A DNA stretch of 64,000 bases from Scytonema millei VB511283 (GTDB lineage: Bacteria > Cyanobacteriota > Cyanobacteriia > Cyanobacteriales > Chroococcidiopsidaceae). The stretch is taken from positions 318,242 to 382,241 of the forward strand of contig NZ_JTJC03000002.1 of NCBI RefSeq assembly GCF_000817735.3. The letters run 5' to 3'. This document shows, in pieces, positions 36,086 through 44,073 of this stretch. The stretch's first letter is position 1. Every line of letters starts with the position of its first letter. The position numbers and the translations under genes are program-made. The notes beneath the pieces are model-generated. The model searched no databases, was not told where the DNA came from, and was given only the letters and a program-made list of their open reading frames with translations.

Positions 36086-37150
36086 ATGAATCGTCCCTAC
36101 ACAGCCCTCTTAATCGTCCCTACTGGCATTGGGGCAGCTATTGGTGGTTATGCTGGTGACGCGATGCCTGTTGCTAGAACACTCGCCTCGGTATGCGATC
36201 GCCTGATTACTCACCCTAACGTCCTTAATGGCGCACAATTATACTGGTCTTTACCTAATGCTTTCTACGTCGAAGGCTATGGACTTGACAAATTCGCCGT
36301 AGGATGCTGGGGTTTACGTCCGGTACATCAAAATCGCGTGGGTTTAATTCTTGACAAAGGAATAGAATCAGATCTGCGGCTGCGACATCTCCAAGCTGCG
36401 GATGCGGCTAGGGCGACACTAGGACTAAATTTAACCGACTATGTTATTACCGACGCACCTTTGAATGTGGAATTGCGGACTGCTGCTTCTGGGGCGAGTT
36501 GGGGAACAATTGGCAATCCAGATAGTTTGTTACGGGCGGCGGAAGTATTGATAAGTAAAGCTGGGGCAGAAGCGATCGCAGTGGTTGCCCGTTTCCCTGA
36601 TGATGTTGGTAGCGAGGCGTTGCAAAACTATCGCCACGGGCAGGGAGTCGATCCGCTAGCGGGTGCGGAAGCGATTATCAGCCATTTAATTGTCAAAACT
36701 TTTCAAATTCCCTGCGCCCATTCTCCCGCGTTATCATCTTTACCCCTCGATCCCGATTTGTCTCCTCGTTCGGCGGCGGAAGAATTGGGATATACATTTT
36801 TGCCTAGCGTTTTAGTTGGGTTAAGTCGCGCCCCCCAATTTGTGGTAGACAAACCCCAACATCTAGAAGAGATTTGGGCAAACCAAGTCAATGCTGTCAT
36901 CATCCCCGCCACCGCTTGTGGTAGTAGTGCTGTCCTGAGTTTGAGTCAATCCCAGGCGCAAATTATTACTGTGGCAGAAAATCAAACCACGATGCAAGTG
37001 CCACCCGCACCACTGGGAATTAAAGCGATCGCAGTAAACTCGTATTTAGAGGCTATTGGTGTCATCGCTGCCCACAAAGCAGGTGTGAATCCAACTGTCC
37101 TTTGTGGGGCGATCGCAAATTTACATTGCTTATCTACCACAGATGACTAG
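36086..37150 (+). CDS. DUF3326 domain protein
   Basis: A 354-residue cyanobacterial/plastid-type protein of the DUF3326 family: MNRPYTALLIVPTGIGAAIGGYAGDAMPVARTLASVCDRLITHPNVLNGA..., with many short Gly/Ala-rich strands and ELGYTFLPSVLVGLSRAP near residue 230. Function unknown. Its stop codon overlaps the start of the CPBP protease gene (37143-37150), so the two are translated from one message. Confidence 0.88.
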   Translation: MNRPYTALLIVPTGIGAAIGGYAGDAMPVARTLASVCDRLITHPNVLNGAQLYWSLPNAFYVEGYGLDKFAVGCWGLRPVHQNRVGLILDKGIESDLRLRHLQAADAARATLGLNLTDYVITDAPLNVELRTAASGASWGTIGNPDSLLRAAEVLISKAGAEAIAVVARFPDDVGSEALQNYRHGQGVDPLAGAEAIISHLIVKTFQIPCAHSPALSSLPLDPDLSPRSAAEELGYTFLPSVLVGLSRAPQFVVDKPQHLEEIWANQVNAVIIPATACGSSAVLSLSQSQAQIITVAENQTTMQVPPAPLGIKAIAVNSYLEAIGVIAAHKAGVNPTVLCGAIANLHCLSTTDD

Positions 37151-37778
37151 CCGTAGCCCTATACTATCACTAACCCCTAACCGCCCTGCCATTTCCGTGA
37201 GTCAGCAGCAAGATCCGAGTCTTCAACCTTTGTCGCGCCTCCAAATTTTAATGTTGATGGGTGTGACTGCTGTAGTATTTTTAATAATCTCAAAACTCTG
37301 GTTAAGATTTGGTTCCGTGTCCCTCTTAAGTGTTAGTTGGGATGCCGGATCTATACTTACAGGCATTGGTCTAGGACTCATTATTACTTCTGCTAGCTTT
37401 GTAGTTTATCGATTATGGCCCGCATATCGTCGTAGTTCGGACTTTTACCTAGAATTTGTCCTCAAGCCATTGTTACTACCAGATATTATCTGGGTAGGAT
37501 TACTACCAGGACTGAGTGAGGAATTACTCTTTCGGGGTGTTATGTTGCCAGCACTTGGCTTAAATGCTACTGGCATTGCCATATCAAGTCTATGCTTCGG
37601 TGCTTTACATCTGAGTGGTTCTCAGCAATGGTCTTACGTTATTTGGGCAACTATAGTAGGTGTATTGTTAGGATTCAGTGCTGTAGTCACGCACAATTTA
37701 CTAGTACCAATTGTAGCTCATACATTTACTAATTTAATTTCCAGTTACCTCTGGAAATTGGGACAGTCTAATTCGTAA
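37143..37778 (+). CDS. CPBP family intramembrane metalloprotease
   Basis: A 211-residue membrane protein. Abi/CPBP motif 1 is LSEELLFRGVMLPAL (EExxxR) and motif 2 is FGALHLSG, with a later VAHTFTNLI. Six to seven hydrophobic helices are seen. The ATG at 37143 overlaps the previous gene by eight bases; the longer frame from 37104 lies inside that gene and is not chosen. Family roles include prenyl-protein processing and bacteriocin immunity; substrate here unknown. Confidence 0.9.
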   Translation: MTSRSPILSLTPNRPAISVSQQQDPSLQPLSRLQILMLMGVTAVVFLIISKLWLRFGSVSLLSVSWDAGSILTGIGLGLIITSASFVVYRLWPAYRRSSDFYLEFVLKPLLLPDIIWVGLLPGLSEELLFRGVMLPALGLNATGIAISSLCFGALHLSGSQQWSYVIWATIVGVLLGFSAVVTHNLLVPIVAHTFTNLISSYLWKLGQSNS

Positions 37779-37815
37779 ATAGGAGCGTACAGTTGTGCTT
37801 TTCCTGCGTTTTACA

Positions 37816-38469
37816 TCAAAAAACAACTTTACGGCAGTAAAAAGCCTCTGCGTATTTTCCTGGTGCGTTCGATTCAATTCCTCGCAGCCGCAAGATTGAT
37901 AAGAAAGTCTCTTCCGTAAACCACTGCTTTCCCACCTGAGTCTGAAAACTGTTGAGAATATGCTGAGTCTTAGTTCGACAAATTGACGGTTCTAAATGCA
38001 CGAAAAAGTTGGGATTTCCTAAATCGCCGTCATATTTGGGAATTTCATATTCTAAAATGAGATGATTTCTGAAGGTATTCCAAGTTAAATCGGAAATTAA
38101 TCGATGATCTTGATGTAGATCGTGACGGTAATGAGTCAAAATTAGATCGGGCTGAAATTCTTCTTTTAAGCTCTCAAAAAGTTCTTTAACTTCGATCGCC
38201 ATGAAAGGTAAAAATCCATCCCGAAAATTTGCGATCGCAATATTTTTAACTTCCGCACCTTTCAAAAACTGTTTGGCACTCTCGTAGGCTTCTTTTTCCC
38301 TTTGCGAACTCGAGCTAAATACCACCCAATAAAATACAAGATTCTGATATCTTTCTATCAGTTTTAAAATCGTACCTCCACACCCAATTTCAATATCATC
38401 GCAGTGCGCTCCCAAACACAAAATATTATAAGGCGAATCGCTTTTCTCCTCCAAGTTAAATTTCAGCAT
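37816..38469 (-). CDS. PIG-L family LmbE-type deacetylase
   Basis: A 217-residue zinc deacetylase of the PIG-L/LmbE family. The metal site is in CLGAHCDDIEIGCGGTILKL (AHxDDxE, residues about 20-30) and HQDHRLISD. Family members remove acetyl groups from N-acetyl sugars. It ends the minus-strand sugar arm, only five bases after the nucleotidyltransferase. A role in modifying an N-acetylated sugar of the surface polysaccharide is inferred. Confidence 0.9.
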   Translation of the reverse strand: MLKFNLEEKSDSPYNILCLGAHCDDIEIGCGGTILKLIERYQNLVFYWVVFSSSSQREKEAYESAKQFLKGAEVKNIAIANFRDGFLPFMAIEVKELFESLKEEFQPDLILTHYRHDLHQDHRLISDLTWNTFRNHLILEYEIPKYDGDLGNPNFFVHLEPSICRTKTQHILNSFQTQVGKQWFTEETFLSILRLRGIESNAPGKYAEAFYCRKVVF

Positions 38470-38474
38470 CCAGT

Positions 38475-39320
38475 CTATCTCCCAATCTGATATGCTAAGC
38501 TGAATGTTTTCGATTCATTAGTTTCCCAGCAATATTCTGACTGAGTAGATTTCCATACCTGCCAAGGTGCTTTCCCTTGGCAATACAAATCGTCTAACTG
38601 CTGCTGTTCTTTGAAGGTATCCATGCACGCCCAAAAACCATCGTATTTATAAGCAGTGAGTTGATTTAACTTCATCAATCTTTGAAATGGTTCGCAAACT
38701 AACTCCTCACCTTCATTAATGTATTGATAAATCTCTCGTTTAAAAAGAAAATATCCTCCGTTAATCCGAATTCCTGCTTCTTTCACATCTTTAATATCGC
38801 TGACTAAACCATCGTCTGTAGCAGAAACAAGATGAAAACTATGGGAAGGTTTAACGCATAAAAAACAAGCTATCCTATCTTTTTGATAAAAATCATCAAT
38901 AAATTTTGGTAAATTCAGATCGGTCAACCCATCGCTATAATTCGCTAAAAATACCTCTTCACCTTCCAGATACTTTTCTACCGCTTTAAACCTTTGCCCA
39001 ATACTAGAATGCAAACCTGTATCGACAAAAGTTATTTTCCAATCTTCGATATCACTATTGGATAGTTGAATAGTTTTTCCACCATTCAATAATGTAAAGT
39101 CATTAGATAAACATTCATTGTAATGTAAGAAATAGTTCTTTATAGCATCAGCTTTGTAACCAAGACACAAAATAAAATCTTTATGTCCATAGTAGGCATA
39201 ATACTTCATAATGTGCCATAAAATTGGTCGGTAGCCAATATGAACCATTGGTTTAGGTAAATTTGTAGCAGCTTCTCTCAATCGCGTTCCTAAACCACCG
39301 CAAAATAGCACAACTTTCAT
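38475..39320 (-). CDS. sugar-1-phosphate nucleotidyltransferase (RfbF-like)
   Basis: A 281-residue NTP-transferase. The nucleotide motif VLFCGGLGTRLREAATNLPKPMVHIGYRPILWHIM is at the N-terminus; RfbF-type features (YYAYYGHKDFILCLGYKADAIKNYF, DTGLHSSIGQRF, GYFLFKREIYQYI) point to glucose-1-phosphate cytidylyltransferase, which opens the CDP-deoxyhexose pathway. The next gene of that pathway (CDP-glucose dehydratase) is not in the window. It is part of the minus-strand sugar arm with the deacetylase and a C-methyltransferase. Confidence 0.87.
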   Translation of the reverse strand: MKVVLFCGGLGTRLREAATNLPKPMVHIGYRPILWHIMKYYAYYGHKDFILCLGYKADAIKNYFLHYNECLSNDFTLLNGGKTIQLSNSDIEDWKITFVDTGLHSSIGQRFKAVEKYLEGEEVFLANYSDGLTDLNLPKFIDDFYQKDRIACFLCVKPSHSFHLVSATDDGLVSDIKDVKEAGIRINGGYFLFKREIYQYINEGEELVCEPFQRLMKLNQLTAYKYDGFWACMDTFKEQQQLDDLYCQGKAPWQVWKSTQSEYCWETNESKTFSLAYQIGR

Positions 39321-39389
39321 GGATTTTCTCCTATTTATTTTCTATGTCGCGATCGTTCGCAATCGATCTACCTAACCGTATTCTCGGAA

Positions 39390-39443
39390 GGGCGGGTTTG
39401 TTAAGATCGTCGTAGAATAAATGAATTGTCGATAAACCCGCCC
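39390..39443. repeat. GGGCGGGTTT inverted repeat
   Basis: Ten-base perfect arms GGGCGGGTTT (39390-39399) and AAACCCGCCC (39434-39443) around 34 bases, followed by CCTAC. It lies between two minus-strand sugar genes. Compact versions are at 44022-44048 and 47038-47059 (the latter inside a gene). Confidence 0.7.
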
Positions 39444-39496
39444 CTACAATTTGACCGATGATGAATGACAAATGACAAACGACAAATGACACATTA

Positions 39497-40729
39497 TTAA
39501 TAAACAGTTACTTCAGGTATTGGTACAACAAACTTACCACCCCAATCACGAATATATGCCATTTGCTCCATGATTTCATTCTGAAGATTCCAAGGCAAAA
39601 TTAAAAGATAGTCTGGCTTTGTCTCCAAAATTTTGTTGGGGTTAAAAATAGGAATGCGAGTTCCTGGTAATAATTTACCTTGTTTAAAAGAACTGCGATC
39701 GACAGTATAATCAATAAAATCCGTGCGAATTCCACAATAATTCAAGAGCGTGTTGCCTTTGCCTGGAGCGCCATAACCAACAATAGATTTGCCTTGCTTT
39801 TTCGCTGTAATTAAAAAATCTAATAGCTTAAACTTGGTTTCTTTAACCTTTTGGGCAAAAGAGAAATAATGCTCTAGAGTTGTAAATCCAGTAACTTTCT
39901 CTTCAGATCTTAACGCCTTCACTTGTTGACTAATCGATTTTGACGTGTCTTCAGCATGACTGACATAAATTCTGAGGGAACCGCCGTGAGTTGATAACTG
40001 TTCTACATCAAAAATGGTTAATCCGTGGGTAGCAAAAACTTTCTCAACCGTGAGAAAGGAAAGATAAGAAAAGTGTTCGTGGTAAATAGTATCAAACTGA
40101 TTTCCCTCCATTAACCGCATTAAATGAGGGAATTCCATTGTAATAACTCCCTCTGGCTTGAGCAAAATTTTCATTCCAGCCACAAAATCATTTAAATCGG
40201 GTACGTGAGCTAACACGTTATTACCTAAAAGTAAATCGGCTTGTTTTCCCTTTGCTGCTAACTCTCGCGCTGTATGTTGCCCAAAAAACTTGACAACTGT
40301 AGAAATACCTTTTTCCTGTGCTACTTTAGCTACATTTACTGCTGGTTCTATGCCTAAAACAGGTATCCCTTGAGCCACAAAGTATTGCAGTAAATAACCA
40401 TCATTACTCGCAATTTCCACAACTTGGCTCTGTTCGTGCAATCCCCAACGTCCTATCATTTTATCAGTGTAATCTCGAACGTGTTGCAGCCAGGTATCGG
40501 AGTAGGACGAGAAGTATGCATAGTGACTGAAGATGTCACTCGGACTGACATACTCTAGAAGCTGGACTAAAAAACAGCGATCGCATACGTACACATGCAG
40601 TGGGTAAAATGGCTCCATCTGGTTGAGCTGAGCAGGTGTTATGTAGCTCTCGCACAATGGTGACATTCCTAGATCGACAAAGCTATGTCTCAGCAAGGAG
40701 CCACAGAAACGACAGCACGAGCTATTCAT
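39497..40729 (-). CDS. deoxysugar C-methyltransferase (zinc-finger N-domain type)
   Basis: A 410-residue SAM-dependent methyltransferase of the TylC3/NovU kind. The N-terminal metal-binding module has CCRFCG and CDRCF pairs. The SAM domain begins VVEIASNDGYLLQYFVAQGIPVLGIEPAVNVAKVAQ (residues about 105-140), and the C-terminal domain has GYGAPGKGNTLLNYCGIRTDFIDYTVDRS... and LILPWNLQNEIMEQM. Such enzymes methylate the C3 or C5 of NDP-keto-deoxysugars. It begins the sugar arm read leftwards from the divergent regulatory region. Confidence 0.9.
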   Translation of the reverse strand: MNSSCCRFCGSLLRHSFVDLGMSPLCESYITPAQLNQMEPFYPLHVYVCDRCFLVQLLEYVSPSDIFSHYAYFSSYSDTWLQHVRDYTDKMIGRWGLHEQSQVVEIASNDGYLLQYFVAQGIPVLGIEPAVNVAKVAQEKGISTVVKFFGQHTARELAAKGKQADLLLGNNVLAHVPDLNDFVAGMKILLKPEGVITMEFPHLMRLMEGNQFDTIYHEHFSYLSFLTVEKVFATHGLTIFDVEQLSTHGGSLRIYVSHAEDTSKSISQQVKALRSEEKVTGFTTLEHYFSFAQKVKETKFKLLDFLITAKKQGKSIVGYGAPGKGNTLLNYCGIRTDFIDYTVDRSSFKQGKLLPGTRIPIFNPNKILETKPDYLLILPWNLQNEIMEQMAYIRDWGGKFVVPIPEVTVY

Positions 40730-41392
40730 TGTTAGATTTTGGTTATATTTTGCTATGCCTAAAACTTAACTATGTCCGAACCAACTAGCTGGCACTAGTC
40801 GCTAATGCAACTTAAGATTTATTGCAATTTAAGACTTGGCTTTGAATACTCACTTTCCCTCTAAACTGGATACTACACACTTAATTCGAGCGTGTCAACC
40901 CCATATTTGCAAACACCGAGTTCGAGACATTTGTGCAAATTTTGCACAAACTTGAGGATACTTGCAAAAACAGGTTCGGATTCCAGACGCGCGATTGAAG
41001 GACTGTTTTGCAAAAATCTGAAATTCAAAGGGAGCAGGGAAACCCATACTTTATTCACTCCAAATTAGCTACAAGCAAGAGACAACAACTAATAGAGAGA
41101 AAATATCGACCAATTATCCTGAGTTGAAAATAGGGCATTGTGTTACAAGTTACCAAAAAAACTCGATTGTCTAGTTGACACTTGTAATTAACTTTGGTAA
41201 GAGTGTAGCTTATGACTAGGTTTTGATAGAAACTAATTTTTGCCTTAATTAACGATTGCGATCGCGGTCGTTCGCGCTCTGCCACATGCGTGAGGGGCAG
41301 TACTCCTGTGTTGTATCTCGACACAAGCGGCAAGAATTAAGTATCGAGATTTAAAAATTTAGAAATTTGAACTATGAGGAGCGGAATCCTGC
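40730..41392. promoter_or_regulatory. divergent regulatory region with TTTGCAAA-type palindromes
   Basis: A 663-base gap between the two arms of the polysaccharide cluster without a credible gene (two minus-strand open frames are weak). Between 40906 and 41015 there are four TGCAAA-type elements: TTTGCAAA (40906-40913), the 21-base element 40930-40950, TTGCAAAAA (about 40962) and TTTTGCAAAA (41006-41015). The clustering suggests binding by one regulator of the flanking sugar genes (inference). Confidence 0.55.
40930..40950. promoter_or_regulatory. palindrome TTTGTGCAAA-t-TTTGCACAAA
   Basis: Ten-base perfect arms with a one-base centre. The core GTGCAAA/TTTGCAC is shared with 58523-58539. Candidate operator. 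Confidence 0.6.
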
Positions 41393-43936
41393 ATGAGTCT
41401 GCCGTGTTCTAGCTTCAGTTATGCACCGCTGGTCACCAGGGAAGCAGTCACAGCTCAGGGTAAGTTTTTATACGTTAACGATCGCAAGTTTTTTCTCAAA
41501 GGAGTGAGTTACGGTCCCTTCTCTCAGGCAACTCACGGCACTCCCTTTCCTGAAAAACAGGTTGTCGAGAAAGACTTTGCCTTGATGGTAGAACTAGGAG
41601 CGAACTGTATCCGCACGTATACCGTTCCCCCTGTATGGCTGTTGGATCTGGCAGCAGCTTACGGTCTGAGGATCGTGGTCGGTATTCCTTGGGCTGAGCA
41701 TATCTGTTTTTTGAGTTCCTCTGCCGTCCGAGCAGAGATTCGAGGCGCGATCGCTGATGGCGTGCGAGCCTGTCGTGACAGCCCTGCTACATTTGCCTAT
41801 CTAGTCGGTAACGAGATCCCGCCAGATGTCGTTCGCTGGCATGGAGCTAAGCAAGTTCGAGCTTTCCTGAGAGATTTGGTTTCGGTTGCCAAGGATGGAG
41901 ATCCAACCGCACTTGTTAGTTATGCTAACTACCCCTGTACTGAGTATTTAGATATTGACTTCACTGATTTTTTATCCTTCAACGTCTATCTACACAAGGA
42001 AAAAGACTTTCGCAGTTACCTAGCGCGGCTGCACAATCTAGCAGAAGATAAGCCACTAGTACTAAGCGAGTTCGGCATCGATTCTATCCGCGAGGGTGTA
42101 GAGGGGCAAGCTCAGATTCTCGATCGCAAATTGGCATCGAGTTTCAAAACCGGAGCAGCAGGCACGATTGTCTTTTCTTGGACAGACGAGTGGTTTACTG
42201 GCGGGTTTGCGATTCAAGACTGGGCGTTCGGTTTAGTCGATCGCGATCGGCACAAAAAGCCAGCATTCTATAGCGTGCAGCAGTATTATCAATCGCTGCT
42301 ACCACCACAACTACTTGAATATCCCAAAGTCTCGGTGGTTGTCTGTACTTACAATGCCGAACGAACTCTAGACAGTTGCCTCGCCTCGCTAGAGCGGCTC
42401 AATTACCCTAATTATGAAGTGATTGTGGTTAATGATGGATCTACAGACGCTAGCTTAGAAATTGCTCGGAAATATGACTATATTCGTTTAATTACTCAAG
42501 AAAACAAGGGATTGAGTGTCGCTCGCAATGTCGGGATCGCCGCTGCTGAAGGCGAAATTATTGCCTATACTGATTCTGATTGCGTTGCCGACCCAGACTG
42601 GTTAATTTACCTGGTAGATAAATTTCTCAGTTCAGGACTTTCAGCCGTTGGTGGTCCCAACTTGCCCCCACCAGAAGATGCTTTAATCCCTGCTTGTGTG
42701 GCAGTGTCTCCTGGTGGTCCTACCCATGTCTTACTGAACGATGAAGTAGCAGAACATATTGCTGGCTGTAACATGGCTTTTCGCCGAGCAGCGCTAGCGG
42801 AAATTGGCGGTTTCGATCCGTTGTTTCACGCTGCTGGCGATGATGTCGATCTGTGCTGGCGGTTACAAGACCAAGGCTATACGATTGGCTTTAGTCCCGC
42901 CGCGATCGTCTGGCACTTTCGCCGCAATACCGTAGCCGCTTATTTAAAACAACAACGAGGCTATGGCAAGGCAGAAGCTCTAGTCTACTTCAAACACCCC
43001 TATCGCTTTAATCTGTTGGGACAACCCCGTTGGTTCGGCAGAATTTACGGCGGACTTTACTCCACTTTTCTCATCGGTCAACCGACTATTTATTCAGGAG
43101 TGTTCGGTCGCGGCTTTTTTCAGATGTTGTATCAACCTCCAGCCTCTCTGTTTGGCTATCTCCCTCTAACTTTAGAGTGGAACCTAGCGATCGCCCTCTT
43201 TGGTGCTTTATCGCTGTTATCCAGTCACTTCCCTTGGGTTGCCATCGTCATGCTGTTAATTTCCTGGGGTTGGTCTGTGGCTGCTGCCGTACAAGCACCA
43301 ATTGATTCCCGTTTTCAGGGCATAAAAGCGCGTTTGTTGGTCGCAACGTTAATTTACTTAGGTCCACTGGTTCGCAGTCTAGAGAGGTATCGCTGGCGGT
43401 TTAAGGGACTAACTCAGATGGATGCGATCGAGTGCGATCGCCTCACGCAAAAACCCGAAGTTGTTTGGCACAAGTCTGCCTTTTACTTGTCCTATTGGAC
43501 GGAAGCCGGGATGGAGAAAGAAAGTTTGCTGTTGGGGGCGATGGAACTGCTTGGATCTCGCAAGTACTTTATCATTCCCGATCGCGGTTGGAGCAGTTGG
43601 GACTTGGAAGTTTATCGAGGCATCTGGTCGAAGGCTCAGATCAAAGTTTGTACCGAAAACCACGGTAGCGGTAAACGGCTGCTGCGCGTACGGTGTGGAT
43701 TGAAGCTGACGCAGCTCGCTAAAATGACAGCGATCGCCTGTATCTCACTAGCAGTTGCCGCGATCGCCCTCGGCAGGACTGAACTGGGGGCGATCGCAAC
43801 GATCGCGAGTACGATTACTGCTACTACAATTCTGTATCAACACATCCGCCTCGGTCGCATTCTCTACTACGTCATGGAGAGCGTAGCACAAAGGCTTTAT
43901 TTATTGCCAACATCAAACATGGACGATGGGCAATAG
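41393..43936 (+). CDS. bifunctional glycosidase-GT2 glycosyltransferase membrane protein
   Basis: An 847-residue fusion. Residues 20-305 form a TIM-barrel glycosidase-like domain of GH2/GH5 type, with FLKGVSYGPF, LVGNEIPP (Asn140-Glu141 as likely acid) and LSEFG (Glu226 as likely nucleophile). Residues 312-560 are a GT2 domain (VVVCTYNAERTLDSCL, NDGSTDAS, DSDCVADPDWL, GGFDPLFHAAGDDVDLC, the usual QxxRW-like RGYGKAEAL). Membrane segments follow at about 590-660, a soluble part, then two more at about 780-825. It starts from an ATG with GAGGAGCG before it. First gene of the plus-strand polysaccharide arm; likely makes and trims or binds a polymer at the membrane (inference). Confidence 0.88.
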   Translation: MSLPCSSFSYAPLVTREAVTAQGKFLYVNDRKFFLKGVSYGPFSQATHGTPFPEKQVVEKDFALMVELGANCIRTYTVPPVWLLDLAAAYGLRIVVGIPWAEHICFLSSSAVRAEIRGAIADGVRACRDSPATFAYLVGNEIPPDVVRWHGAKQVRAFLRDLVSVAKDGDPTALVSYANYPCTEYLDIDFTDFLSFNVYLHKEKDFRSYLARLHNLAEDKPLVLSEFGIDSIREGVEGQAQILDRKLASSFKTGAAGTIVFSWTDEWFTGGFAIQDWAFGLVDRDRHKKPAFYSVQQYYQSLLPPQLLEYPKVSVVVCTYNAERTLDSCLASLERLNYPNYEVIVVNDGSTDASLEIARKYDYIRLITQENKGLSVARNVGIAAAEGEIIAYTDSDCVADPDWLIYLVDKFLSSGLSAVGGPNLPPPEDALIPACVAVSPGGPTHVLLNDEVAEHIAGCNMAFRRAALAEIGGFDPLFHAAGDDVDLCWRLQDQGYTIGFSPAAIVWHFRRNTVAAYLKQQRGYGKAEALVYFKHPYRFNLLGQPRWFGRIYGGLYSTFLIGQPTIYSGVFGRGFFQMLYQPPASLFGYLPLTLEWNLAIALFGALSLLSSHFPWVAIVMLLISWGWSVAAAVQAPIDSRFQGIKARLLVATLIYLGPLVRSLERYRWRFKGLTQMDAIECDRLTQKPEVVWHKSAFYLSYWTEAGMEKESLLLGAMELLGSRKYFIIPDRGWSSWDLEVYRGIWSKAQIKVCTENHGSGKRLLRVRCGLKLTQLAKMTAIACISLAVAAIALGRTELGAIATIASTITATTILYQHIRLGRILYYVMESVAQRLYLLPTSNMDDGQ

Positions 43937-43939
43937 ACA

Positions 43940-44073
43940 GATGGTAATTGGTAATGGGTAATTGGTAGTTGCCTCCTTGTCTCCCTTGTCTCCCTTGTCC
44001 TCCTTGTCTTCCCGACTCTCGTACGGGCGGGTTTCCAAACCCACCCCTACCGACTCCCGACTCCCGACTCCCA
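43940..44073. repeat. CTCCTTGTC, GACTCCC and GGGCGGGTTT repeats
   Basis: Heptamers TAATTGG, C-rich CTCCTTGT units, a GGGCGGGTTT-CC-AAACCCACCC hairpin (44026-44048) and five GACTCCC units. An open frame continues upstream through them, giving a repeat-coded 35-residue extension before the ABC transporter start. Confidence 0.85.

Noticed and set aside
40970-40990. GGTTCGGATTCC, T-loop-like sequence
   Set aside because: No matching stem or anticodon arm; not a tRNA.
40873-41333. Two minus-strand frames of 61 and 92 codons
   Set aside because: They overlap the palindrome cluster, lack a ribosome site and show no recognisable domain.
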